A DNA stretch of 64,000 nucleotides, from NCBI GenBank assembly GCA_944324285.1, contig CALUVR010000001.1, positions 110,237-174,236 of the forward strand, read 5' to 3'. How positions within the stretch are numbered: position 1 is the stretch's first letter; each line of letters begins with the position of its first letter. The translations under genes and the position numbers were made by a program. The notes under the pieces were generated by a model, which saw only the letters and a list, made by a program, of their open reading frames with translations, had not been told where the DNA came from and searched no databases. This document shows, piece after piece, positions 1 through 7,940 of the stretch. The stretch is from Candidatus Gastranaerophilales bacterium (GTDB lineage: Bacteria > Cyanobacteriota > Vampirovibrionia > Gastranaerophilales > Gastranaerophilaceae).

Positions 1-1716
1 CTGTTCAGGAGTTAATTTATCCTGTGAACCTTCACTATCTTCATCAAGAACTGATTTTGTAGGTTTTCCAAAGAGGAAGTGAGAGATTTTTGTAGCGTTC
101 TTTGCAACAAACGGGACTATAATCATCATAGGGATTGCAATTCTCATCGGAACACCGAGAAGGTTCTTAAAGAAGTTTCCGGATTTTCTAAAGAAGTTCA
201 TATTCCATTTTGCTTTTGATACGCGACCGAGAATTTTTTCGTTGCCGATGTTTATAAATCCGCCGATTTTCTTTAACAGACGGGTAATTGGATTTTTAAC
301 ATTAGCTTTCAGAATATTTTTAAGTTCTTTTCTTCTGGCTTTATAGAGTGCTTTATCTGCGAGTTTTCCGGCTCTTACGTCTGCATTGAATGCTTCACGT
401 GCTTTGTTGTAGGCTTCCACACCTTTTTTATCAAGCCCTGCGTATTTCATACCGCCGACTTTGTGCATTGCCCAGATACCAAACGGCATAGCCATAAAGT
501 ATGTGAAGTCATTGACAAATCTTTCCGACAAAGTTTTCCATTTTTCACCGCTTGGCGCTTTAAACGCGTGGATTAACATATCGGCAAAGATACCTGCCTG
601 CATTGCAACTGCCAGTTTACCGCCGGCAAACCTGTTTGTCGTACCTTCAAGGAACCAGCTGAATGCCTTTGGTAAAAATCTTCCAAGCGCAGTTTTATTA
701 CCCTTGCCCATTGTTGCAATATATTTGTTATGATATTCACTCAAAGAAACACGTCTGCCGAATAGGTGAGATTTAATCTTACCCCAGGTTCCGTTTTTGC
801 GCCAGATTGAAATTTTAAGATTTTTATCTGCTTTAGAAAGCGCGTCCATTACAGTTTTAGTATTGTCAATAAATTTACCTTTTATCGCTTCATAGGCTGC
901 TTTGGATTTAAAGCCGAGTTTCTTAACCTTTAAATCATACGCAGCCTCACGTAAGCCTTCCATGCCTCTTGCGGAAGCAGTTCTAATAACATCATCCGTT
1001 GCTCCTAGAAGTTTAAGTTCTTCTTTTTGAAGTGCAAGCGCTTTTTCATCAAAAGATAAATTCTTGATTTTATTTACAAAGTCATCAATATATTTCTGGT
1101 CAACGCCGTATTGTTCAAGTTTCTGGTAAGAATTATACTTTCCGAGCGGAACATCAAAGAACAGAAGGTTAAGTTTACGTTCACGTCCGGATATCGGCTT
1201 TAAAAATTCTTCAAACACCTGTTCTGTATCAGAAGCGAGGAAACCTTCAACACCTTTTCCCGGAACTTTAGCAAAGCTCCACTCAGGGCTTGTCTTATGG
1301 TTCTGGATAGCATAAGCTATATCGCTTTTCTTAGTAAGTTTCCACCAGCCGATTTTCATTTTTCTAAGGAAAGTATCAATTTTCTTTCCTAAACCTGATT
1401 TAGTTGAATTTGTCGCAACCTTATCGCCCCAGGCACCCATTTTGCCGAGAATAGTATCTTCATACTTTCCTTCCATCATAGGGTTAAGCTTATCCATCCC
1501 CTGAGATATTCCGTACCATAAAGCTGTACCTACCCCGAGTGTTGCAAAAGGATTGGATTCATCATCAGTTGATGCCTTTACACGGTTTGCAAGATATGAA
1601 TTGTCAACAGACTGTTTAATCTTCTCTCCGTCAACATTCTGCATTCCTTGAAGCGGCTGTATCCCTGCCTGCATCGGTATATTCTGTCTTAAATTAATAT
1701 TATTGTTACTAACCAT
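1..1716 (-). CDS. Large unknown membrane-associated protein, 3' end cut by window edge
   Basis: An open frame of 572 codons starts at the ATG at 1716 and reaches the window edge without a stop. I do not recognise the family. The first 55 residues are polar and Asn/Gln-rich. A short hydrophobic stretch (FATLGVGTALWYGI) follows, then a long Lys-rich helical region and several more hydrophobic segments, including one near the right-hand end of what is visible (MRIAIPMMIIVPFVAKNA). The plan of a polar N-terminus, then a membrane stretch, then basic helices resembles the proteins at 16771 and 17807, so it may belong to the same lineage-specific set. An upstream ATG at 1727 is out of frame and soon closed. 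It is divergent from the small gene at 1898. Confidence 0.8.
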   Translation of the reverse strand, partial: MVSNNNINLRQNIPMQAGIQPLQGMQNVDGEKIKQSVDNSYLANRVKASTDDESNPFATLGVGTALWYGISQGMDKLNPMMEGKYEDTILGKMGAWGDKVATNSTKSGLGKKIDTFLRKMKIGWWKLTKKSDIAYAIQNHKTSPEWSFAKVPGKGVEGFLASDTEQVFEEFLKPISGRERKLNLLFFDVPLGKYNSYQKLEQYGVDQKYIDDFVNKIKNLSFDEKALALQKEELKLLGATDDVIRTASARGMEGLREAAYDLKVKKLGFKSKAAYEAIKGKFIDNTKTVMDALSKADKNLKISIWRKNGTWGKIKSHLFGRRVSLSEYHNKYIATMGKGNKTALGRFLPKAFSWFLEGTTNRFAGGKLAVAMQAGIFADMLIHAFKAPSGEKWKTLSERFVNDFTYFMAMPFGIWAMHKVGGMKYAGLDKKGVEAYNKAREAFNADVRAGKLADKALYKARRKELKNILKANVKNPITRLLKKIGGFINIGNEKILGRVSKAKWNMNFFRKSGNFFKNLLGVPMRIAIPMMIIVPFVAKNATKISHFLFGKPTKSVLDEDSEGSQDKLTPEQ

Positions 1717-1798
1717 AGTCCTACCATTAACCTCTAATTATATATATAAAAACACCTGATTTTCAAAAATTGATTAAATTTTAGATATTTTGCCATTT

Positions 1799-1864
1799 TG
1801 TAAAGAAATGTAACGAGTTAAACAAAAACTGAAATTCAGAAATTTGTATATACTTTATATATAC
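1799..1864 (+). promoter_or_regulatory. TGTAA-box promoter of the 1898 gene
   Basis: TGTAAAGAAATGTAAC (1799-1814) holds two TGTAA boxes spaced 10 bp start to start. After 36 nt comes TACTTTATATATA (1851-1863), which contains a TATATA -10 candidate at 1856. The same arrangement and spacing recurs before other unknown genes in the window. Function is inferred from this recurrence. Confidence 0.5.
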
Positions 1865-1897
1865 ATAAGAGAGAGATAAATAAGAGAGGCGATAAAG

Positions 1898-2068
1898 ATG
1901 GCAGTTAAGAATTTGAAAAAGATTGATAACCAGTTGAAAGATATGTATAAAGATCAAGTAACAACTAACGTATCAAACAACGAGCCATTCAAAGACAGAT
2001 CAGAAGTTTTGTTTGCACAGATGAACTTTATCGCAATGGCAAACAGACAGGCACTTCACCTTATTTAA
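1898..2068 (+). CDS. Small hypothetical protein, 56 aa
   Basis: The ORF encodes 56 residues beginning MAVKNLKKIDNQL and ending RQALHLI. It is polar, probably helical, with no signal peptide or membrane segment. An AGAGAGG Shine-Dalgarno lies about 9 nt before the ATG, a TGTAA-box promoter lies upstream, and a perfect terminator hairpin follows 95 nt after the stop. This complete transcription unit is the main reason to accept so short a gene. I cannot assign a function. It shares its promoter type with the genes at 36196 and 55324. Confidence 0.7.
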   Translation: MAVKNLKKIDNQLKDMYKDQVTTNVSNNEPFKDRSEVLFAQMNFIAMANRQALHLI

Positions 2069-2163
2069 GATATCGGCGGGCTGAATTAAAGCCAATACCG
2101 ATAGAAAAAGATTTTTCATTAAATAATATAACTCCAATTAATTTTTCCCCTACAAATTTTGCA

Positions 2164-2195
2164 CCTGATTTTTCCCCAAAAATCAGGTTTTTTTT
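2164..2195 (+). terminator. Rho-independent terminator after the 56-aa gene
   Basis: Perfect 10-bp stem CCTGATTTTT/AAAAATCAGG with a CCCC loop, followed by eight T. Confidence 0.85.
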
Positions 2196-2255
2196 GCGGA
2201 TTTTCGGTAGGGCGCCGTGGCACGAAGTGCCCCAGCCCGTAAGGTGGCGGTCGCT

Positions 2256-2299
2256 ATGCCTCTCACAAAACGATACTCAATCGTTTTGTTCGGCAGAGT
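2256..2299. repeat. Palindromic repeat, element A
   Basis: A hairpin-forming unit in which CAAAACGAT pairs with ATCGTTTTG around a short loop, flanked by GCCTCTCA and TTCGGCAGAGT. A related copy on the other strand (63790-63838) sits inside another repeat, so the unit appears to move. It lies in a GC-richer gene-free stretch (2196-2575) in which I see no convincing gene. Confidence 0.6.
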
Positions 2300-2575
2300 G
2301 CCGCCGCCCCGAATAATCCGCAGCGTAAGCAGAGCCGCGAGCGATAGCGGGCGACCAGTCGCCTTTTATACACTGGAACAACGTTTGTATAAGCACTTAA
2401 TACGAAAAATTAAAAAGTCACTACTATTTTAAGGGCGTTTTTGAGGAAACAGTACGTTAGCCTTTTGCGAAAGGTTACGAGGGAAAAGCTAAATGTTGAG
2501 TTTTCGTTGATGCTGGGTGTGGTGGCTTTTATGTGATTGAGTTATAAATCGTGAGGGCAGAGTGAAATGTCAAAA

Positions 2576-2990
2576 CCTCCCTTTGTAAGGGAGGTGGCAC
2601 AAAGCGCCGGAGGTATTTCTCTTTAACCCCTCACCCGCCCTTCGGGCACCCTCTCCCTCAAGGGGAGAGGGGCTACGATTTGCCTCCCTTTGTAAGGGAG
2701 ATGGCATGAAAGCGCCGGAGGTATTTCTCTTTAACCCCTCACCCGCCCTTCGGGCACCCTCTCCCTCAAGGGGGAGTCTGTTAACTTTTCATTGCTACCC
2801 CTCCTCGAAATCAAAGATTTCGGTCCTCCCTCAAGGGGAGGACAAAAATCTTAAAATTCATTGCAATAGTATAGTAACAATGCCCTCAAGGGGAGAGGGG
2901 CTACGATTTGCCTCCCTTTGTAAGGGAGGTGGCGCGTAAGCGTCGGAGGGTTTTCTCTTTTTAACTCCTCACCCGCCCGCCAGTCCCACG
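2576..2990. repeat. Cluster of GC-rich palindromic repeats (tandem, period 107 bp)
   Basis: The unit begins CCTCCCTTTGTAAGGGAGG and carries GCGCCGGAGG, CCCTCACCCGCCC and CCCTCTCCC blocks. It starts at 2576, again at 2683, and a third partial unit starts at 2911. A related single copy lies at 11691. The second unit is interrupted by element B (2774-2882). Open frames across the region are repeat-derived. Apart from repeats I see nothing in 2300-3058. Confidence 0.8.
2774..2882 (-). mobile_element. MITE-like element B, copy 1, with target-site duplication
   Basis: A roughly 109-bp sequence bounded by GTTAACTTTTC on one side and a degenerate inverted copy on the other. It is nearly identical, in reverse orientation, to 44823-44930. 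It interrupts a repeat unit, and the 11-bp target CCCTCAAGGGG is duplicated at 2763-2773 and 2883-2893. It has no coding capacity, so a transposase would have to act in trans. Confidence 0.65.
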
Positions 2991-3058
2991 CCATTAGCGG
3001 GGCTGTTAAAATTCACAGATACCCCCAACAACCTTAGTGACGAAATATTATTTACAAT

Positions 3059-3685
3059 TTATCTTATAAAATTAGTTATTATTTTATCTTCTTTTTCAGG
3101 GGTAATACCATTCTGTTTACCCTTATCTATACATTTTAAAAGCCATGCCATATTGTGCCCTAAAATTCTCATTATCTGCAAACCTTCTTTATCCTGCAGA
3201 ACCTGTTCAGGCGTATTTCCGTGTACCATGTTCCAGTAGTTTGAAGAGACAACAGGCATATTGTTTATTGTAAAATGTTTTGTTATTGCATCAATTGATG
3301 CCGTTGTTCCTGCACGTCTAGCAGATACAATTGCAGCTGCAGGCTTATAAGCAAACGCAGCCCCGCCGGCGTAGAAAAGTCTGTCCATTACCGATAAAAG
3401 TCTGCCGCTCGGATGCGCATAATATACAGGCGAACCAAATATAAATCCGTCGGCATTTTTTGCTTTTTCAATAATTTCGTTTACAATATCATCATTGAAA
3501 ACACACTTTCCAACTCCGTTTTTGCGGCATCCGCCACAGCCTGTACAATCTCTGTAAGAATTATTACCAAGCTGTATAATTTCTGTTTCTATACCTTCCC
3601 TTTTAAGGATATTTTGAATTTCGCACAGTGCTGTAAAAGTACAACCTTCTGCATTACAGCTTCCGTTTATCAGTAATACTTTCAT
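3059..3685 (-). CDS. NADPH-dependent FMN reductase / iron-sulfur flavoprotein family
   Basis: A 208-aa flavodoxin-fold reductase. The N-terminus MKVLLINGSCN is the phosphate-binding strand-loop for FMN. A CTGCGGCRKNGVGKC motif at about residues 49-63 is the compact cysteine pattern of Isf-type iron-sulfur flavoproteins, and GSPVYYAHPSG is the FMN isoalloxazine loop. Such proteins move electrons from ferredoxin or NAD(P)H to small acceptors; the substrate cannot be read. I chose the start at 3685 because an AGAGAGG ribosome site lies 8 nt upstream; a longer frame from 3718 lacks one. It is a single gene with repeats downstream. Confidence 0.8.
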   Translation of the reverse strand: MKVLLINGSCNAEGCTFTALCEIQNILKREGIETEIIQLGNNSYRDCTGCGGCRKNGVGKCVFNDDIVNEIIEKAKNADGFIFGSPVYYAHPSGRLLSVMDRLFYAGGAAFAYKPAAAIVSARRAGTTASIDAITKHFTINNMPVVSSNYWNMVHGNTPEQVLQDKEGLQIMRILGHNMAWLLKCIDKGKQNGITPEKEDKIITNFIR

Positions 3686-3735
3686 ATTAAAAACCTCTCT
3701 TCTTACATAATTATACAATAAGGCTCGTATAATTA

Positions 3736-4641
3736 TTAGTGGTATTCGTATACATCAACGAAGCAATTCAATTCTTCAGAGCATCCTTCATCTTCGTCCA
3801 TTTCAATAGTTTCGGTCACAAAATCGGAATAAGAATCCGCATCAGGATAATAAGGACTAAGTGCACTGCCTGTTGGAGTCAGTTTAAAATAGCTGTCATT
3901 AGGCAGGTCGTTTTGAATGTTCAAGGTCATATTGTCTGCACTGTCGACTGTATTTCCCCAGGCGTGTTTTCTTGCTTCGTAATATGTCATATCATCAGAA
4001 ATTCTGCCGTCAACATCATCTTCGCCAATCTGCGGATAAACGACGTGCGCATTAAGGTATCTGTTATCGACTTCAGGATGCCCGAGAGGAATTACCGAAA
4101 GCCCGTCAGTGACAGCAAATGCAACAATATCAGAAAGCCTTTTTTCACTCCATAATGCAGTATTCGGACCTTTATCTCCGTTTATATCAACATAGACAAT
4201 GTAGTATTTTGTTTTGCTGACATTTCCGCTGGTTTCGGTTTCTGTGTGTTCAAAAGGTCTACCGTTATTTGCACCAATCCACATTTTAGCCCCGTTTGAG
4301 AGAATGATTTGAACTTTTTCCTTAGGAAATTGTCTTGGATTATTTGTCAAATCTCTTGATGCTAAGCACTGCTCTCCGTCAGCAGTGGTGTTCATATAGC
4401 CGATATCTTTATCCGCAAGAATTTCGCAAAACTTGGTGGAAGTAGTTGGAAACTCCGGCTGCATAAGCATTCCATTATAAAAAGCAAGTCTTAATGAATG
4501 ATAAATTCTTGAATATGCATATTTACAAGCTTTATCCCAAGGTTTAACTGTTGTTATGGCAATTGTTGCGATAATACCTATAATGATGAACACAAATAAC
4601 AGTTCCGCTAAAGTCATTGCATATTTTTTATCAAATCTCAT
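3736..4641 (-). CDS. Type II/IV pilin-like protein (pseudopilin), 301 aa
   Basis: Residues 8-32 form a prepilin N-terminus: after a short basic leader (MRFDKKYA) comes MTLAELLFVFIIIGIIATIAI, with the Glu at +5 that pilins need for assembly and a 20-residue hydrophobic helix. The rest is a soluble, Asp/Asn-rich domain with two cysteines near the C-terminus that may form a disulfide. A prepilin peptidase should cut before MTLAE. It is divergent from another pilin-like gene at 4796. No assembly ATPase, platform protein or peptidase is nearby, so whether it serves a pilus, secretion or uptake system is open. Confidence 0.85.
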   Translation of the reverse strand: MRFDKKYAMTLAELLFVFIIIGIIATIAITTVKPWDKACKYAYSRIYHSLRLAFYNGMLMQPEFPTTSTKFCEILADKDIGYMNTTADGEQCLASRDLTNNPRQFPKEKVQIILSNGAKMWIGANNGRPFEHTETETSGNVSKTKYYIVYVDINGDKGPNTALWSEKRLSDIVAFAVTDGLSVIPLGHPEVDNRYLNAHVVYPQIGEDDVDGRISDDMTYYEARKHAWGNTVDSADNMTLNIQNDLPNDSYFKLTPTGSALSPYYPDADSYSDFVTETIEMDEDEGCSEELNCFVDVYEYH

Positions 4642-4795
4642 AACAAAAATCCCAACTCCTTATTAATATTATAAGCTATAATGCGCATCATGTCAAGAGA
4701 GAGGGTGAGTGTTGCATTATAGAATATATTGCAAATTTGTGTCAAATATGTTATTGTAAAGGAGGGTAGTGAGAAATAAATTAAGAGGAATTGTT

Positions 4796-5443
4796 ATGAA
4801 TATAAAACGAGCTTTTACGTTGGCTGAGGTTATGATAACAATGGCAGTGTTAGGTGTTTTGGCGTCAATATTGCTGCCTGCAGTATCAAGCTTGCGCCCT
4901 AACGAAAACAAGGCATTATTCAAAAAAGCATACTATGTTGCAGAACGTATGGTAGGGGAACTTGTAAACGATGAAAGTTTGTACCCACTAGGAAACGGTG
5001 ATAGTGAGGGTCTGGATAACGTTGCAGAGGCTTGGTATGACGGAGAATGCTACGGGCTGCCTGACAGTAATAATCCTCCATGCTCTAACGGAAGTAACGG
5101 CAGTGATAAATTCTGCAAGCTGTTTGCCGCAAAGGTTAATACCATTAACGATACTGTAAGTTGTGTTACAGGTTCTCAAATTCCGACCGGCACAAACCAG
5201 CCTTCATTTATAACGACAGACGGGATTTACTGGTATATGCCATACACGGATTTCGATCAGGAAAAATCTATATATGTAGACGTGAACGGAGATAAAGAAC
5301 CTAACTGCAGATGTACAACAACAAATTGTAACGGCTGTCTTAACCCTGACCAATTCCAAATCTGGGTTCAACCAAGCGGAAGAATGTATGTGGACGGTAT
5401 TAAAGAGAAAGAATATTTGAGTTCTAATAAATCAATGCAGTAG
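4796..5443 (+). CDS. Type II/IV pilin-like protein, 215 aa
   Basis: The protein begins MNIKRAFTLAEVMITMAVLG, a short basic leader followed by the class III prepilin motif A/FTLAE and a hydrophobic helix. The soluble domain has several Cys (CSN, CKLF, CRCTTTNCNGC), suggesting disulfides or metal binding. I chose the ATG at 4796 (AGAGGAA 6 nt upstream) because it gives a typical short leader. A GTG at 4769 with its own strong AAGGAGG site would add nine residues and is a real alternative. A terminator follows at 5471. It is divergent from the pilin-like gene at 3736. Confidence 0.87.
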   Translation: MNIKRAFTLAEVMITMAVLGVLASILLPAVSSLRPNENKALFKKAYYVAERMVGELVNDESLYPLGNGDSEGLDNVAEAWYDGECYGLPDSNNPPCSNGSNGSDKFCKLFAAKVNTINDTVSCVTGSQIPTGTNQPSFITTDGIYWYMPYTDFDQEKSIYVDVNGDKEPNCRCTTTNCNGCLNPDQFQIWVQPSGRMYVDGIKEKEYLSSNKSMQ

Positions 5444-5470
5444 ATTTTAAAGAAGTTAGTAATATAACTT

Positions 5471-5501
5471 AAAAACCTCGCCGATGTCAGGTGAGGTTTT
5501 T
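5471..5501 (+). terminator. Terminator after pilin-like gene
   Basis: A 12-bp stem AAAAACCTCGCC/GGTGAGGTTTTT with one G-T pair, a 7-nt loop and trailing T. Confidence 0.8.
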
Positions 5502-5528
5502 ATTGTTTGTGGTAATATAAAAACAGAT

Positions 5529-5615
5529 GGAGAGGTGTCCGAGTGGTTTAAGGTGCGGATCTCGAAAGTCTGTGAGGGGTAATACCCTCCGTGGGTTCGA
5601 ATCCCACCCTCTCCG
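5529..5615 (+). tRNA. tRNA-Ser(CGA)
   Basis: An 87-nt class II tRNA. The acceptor stem pairs GGAGAGG with CCTCTCC and the discriminator is G. The anticodon loop CTCGAAA reads CGA (codon UCG). A long variable arm (GAGGGGTAATACCCTC) and a GTTCGAAT T-loop are present. CCA is not encoded; a T-run follows at once and could end transcription. Confidence 0.95.
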
Positions 5616-5658
5616 TTTTTTAACAGTTATCTATGCAAAGAAAGGTTTTATATTTACA

Positions 5659-6720
5659 ATGGTTTTAACTCCTTTGTTTTCTATAATTATTCCTGTTTAT
5701 AATGTTGAACCTTATTTGAGCGAATGTCTTGACAGTATCGCAAGTCAGACACTTACAAACTTTGAAGTAATTTGTGTTAATGACGGCTCTACCGACAATT
5801 CTTTATCTATCTTAGAAGAATATGCTAAAAGGGATAACCGTTTTAAAGTTTTTACTCAGGAAAATCAGGGAGTGGGCGTTGCAAGAAACTTTGCCCTTGA
5901 AGCTGCGCAGGGCAAATACATTATGTTTGTAGACCCTGATGATTGGATTGAAGAAAACGCATTAGAAGAAATATATAATTATTTTATTAAGACGGATGCC
6001 GAGGTTATTGAATTTGATTACAAGAAATATTTTGAATATTCAGGAAACTGGCATTATCTTAATCATGCAAAATCTCTGAAAAAAGATTACGGCGTTGATT
6101 TATATAAAAAAGCGTATTATAACTGGCGGGATTTAAAAAGAGGGGCATTACTTAGAGAAGAATTACATGCTTGGACAAGAGCTTATACGAAAGAGTTTTT
6201 AGATAGAGTCGAGGCAAAATTCGCGCCAGTAAGATTAGGTGAGGATCATCTGTTTTGTATTATCGTATTATTAAATGCAGGTAAAATATTTTATTTAGAT
6301 AAATATTTATATAATTACAGATGTCGTGAAGGCTCTATTGTGAATAGTAATTCATGTAAACTTAATGATTATTTCGAATACTTTGAATTTGTAAAAGAGT
6401 ATTTAATTAAAATTGATTTATATGAACAATTAAAAGATGAATTTAAAAATCATTTGAATGTGTGCTTAGCATGGCATTATAAAATTATTTCTTCTGATAT
6501 GAAAAAAGCATATCTTTTAAAATGCCAGGAGTATTTAACTCGGGATGAGTACAAAAAGATGTTATCAGAGATTAAGCGCTGTAACAGATCATTGTTTGAA
6601 CATCTTTTCTCTGTTAAAAATGATTACTCTTTTGCTATAAAACGTAAAATCATAACTATATTAGGATTTAAAATTAAAATTAAGATGAAGCCAAAGTCAA
6701 AAACTGCTGAGGGAAATTAA
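5659..6720 (+). CDS. Family 2 glycosyltransferase
   Basis: A 353-aa GT-A-fold transferase. FSIIIPVYNVEPYLSECLDSI opens the nucleotide-sugar domain, NDGSTDNS follows, and DPDDW near residue 98 supplies the metal-binding DxD. The C-terminal third is basic and probably helical. It should add a sugar to a lipid-linked surface glycan, but donor and acceptor cannot be read. An in-frame extension back to 5527 runs through the tRNA gene and is rejected; the ATG at 5659 puts the domain at the N-terminus, as is usual. It lies next to UDP-galactopyranose mutase, so a galactofuranose-containing glycan is a reasonable guess. Confidence 0.88.
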   Translation: MVLTPLFSIIIPVYNVEPYLSECLDSIASQTLTNFEVICVNDGSTDNSLSILEEYAKRDNRFKVFTQENQGVGVARNFALEAAQGKYIMFVDPDDWIEENALEEIYNYFIKTDAEVIEFDYKKYFEYSGNWHYLNHAKSLKKDYGVDLYKKAYYNWRDLKRGALLREELHAWTRAYTKEFLDRVEAKFAPVRLGEDHLFCIIVLLNAGKIFYLDKYLYNYRCREGSIVNSNSCKLNDYFEYFEFVKEYLIKIDLYEQLKDEFKNHLNVCLAWHYKIISSDMKKAYLLKCQEYLTRDEYKKMLSEIKRCNRSLFEHLFSVKNDYSFAIKRKIITILGFKIKIKMKPKSKTAEGN

Positions 6721-6788
6721 AAATTTCATTTTATATATTATCCGACAGACTTATTTTATTATTCTTTTAAAAATATATAATTCAGGTT

Positions 6789-7940
6789 ATGAAAAATATA
6801 TTTTTAAACAGCAGGGAAAAACCTAATCTTGTTGTAGGTGCAGGGCTTTGCGGTGCAGTTATTGCAGAAAGAATTGCAAATGTTTTAAATGAAAAAGTTT
6901 TGATAATAGATAAAAATTCTTATGTCGGCGGACTGTGCTGCGATTACAAAAATCGTAGCGGCGTACTTGTAAATAAATTCGGCATTCACGTGTTTCATAC
7001 ATCTAATAAACCAGTTTGGAATTATATTAATTCCTTTGGTGAATTTAATACTTTTTTTCATAAAGTTTTTGCGTACATTGACGGAGAATTAGTTAATCTG
7101 CCGTTGAATATTTCATCACTCCGTGTGATTTTTCCTGAAAGTTTAGCAAAAAGGCTTGAATATAAATTATTAAATCTTTTTTCATATAATTCTGATGTCA
7201 GTGTGAATTTCCTGAGGACAGCTGGCGACAGTGATTTGGATTTTCTTGCGGATTTTATCCTCGATAAACTTTCAAAACCTTATGCGGAAAAATTATTTCC
7301 AAACGCTTTACAAAAAGATTTTCCCTATGATTTTATAAGAATAAGCATGGATTGCAGATATTATAGCGAGAAATTTCAAGGGGTTCCAAAACTTGGCTAT
7401 ACTTCACTGATTGAAAATATGCTGCGCAGTCCGAATATTGAGCTTTCTTTAAACACCGATTACAATTATATGATTTCCAAAAATTTTAAGCGAATATTTT
7501 TTACAGGTTCAATTGATGACTGCTTTAACTATAAATACGGAATGCTAAAGTACAAAAGTGTAGAGATGAAAATCATCGGGAATGCGGAGTTTTTTGCGCA
7601 GGATTGCTCTGTTGTAAAATATCCTGAGGATTTCGATTTTTCGGCGATACATAAATTTAAGGGAAATGCCGGGTCAATTTTTGCAAAAGAATACTGGTCA
7701 GACTATGTTTACGGCGGTAATGCGAGGGCATATCCGTTGTGTGATGGTGAAAATTTCAAGTTATATAAGCAGTACAAAAAATATTCCAAAATTTTCCCAG
7801 ACCTCTATTTTCTCGGACGTCAGGGAAGCTTTAAACCTTATTCAATGTCGGAAGTTATAGAAGAAGCACTTAGGCTTTTTGATAATTTAGCCTTTTCAGC
7901 CGATAAATCTATAGATGGTGTAGTAGATAATTGCAGATAA
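6789..7940 (+). CDS. glf: UDP-galactopyranose mutase
   Basis: A 383-aa flavoenzyme that interconverts UDP-galactopyranose and UDP-galactofuranose for surface glycans. An N-terminal FAD site is seen (VVGAGLCGAVIAERIA), then YVGGLCCDY, GIHVFHTSN and, near the end, GRQGSFKPYSMSEVIEEAL, matching the conserved GRLGxYKYYDMDxVI motif of the family. Length fits the usual 365-390 aa. It follows a GT2 gene after 68 nt. Its last 45 bp overlap the 3' end of the convergent phosphate transporter gene, with no terminator between them. Confidence 0.92.
   Translation: MKNIFLNSREKPNLVVGAGLCGAVIAERIANVLNEKVLIIDKNSYVGGLCCDYKNRSGVLVNKFGIHVFHTSNKPVWNYINSFGEFNTFFHKVFAYIDGELVNLPLNISSLRVIFPESLAKRLEYKLLNLFSYNSDVSVNFLRTAGDSDLDFLADFILDKLSKPYAEKLFPNALQKDFPYDFIRISMDCRYYSEKFQGVPKLGYTSLIENMLRSPNIELSLNTDYNYMISKNFKRIFFTGSIDDCFNYKYGMLKYKSVEMKIIGNAEFFAQDCSVVKYPEDFDFSAIHKFKGNAGSIFAKEYWSDYVYGGNARAYPLCDGENFKLYKQYKKYSKIFPDLYFLGRQGSFKPYSMSEVIEEALRLFDNLAFSADKSIDGVVDNCR

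Noticed and set aside
2217..2432. Open frame of 71 codons in the repeat region
   Set aside because: Composed of palindromic repeat sequence, no ribosome site, no family resemblance.
2706..2939. Open frame of 77 codons
   Set aside because: Runs across two repeat units and element B; coding by chance.
2576..2990. Possible CRISPR array
   Set aside because: Only two to three units, period 107 bp, no unique spacers and no cas genes; the units are palindromic intergenic repeats.
5527..5658. In-frame N-terminal extension of the glycosyltransferase
   Set aside because: The extension is a translation of the tRNA-Ser gene; the GT2 domain begins normally at ATG 5659.
5529..7940. Genomic island integrated at tRNA-Ser
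   Set aside because: No integrase and no repeated tRNA 3' end downstream; two sugar genes next to a tRNA are not enough.
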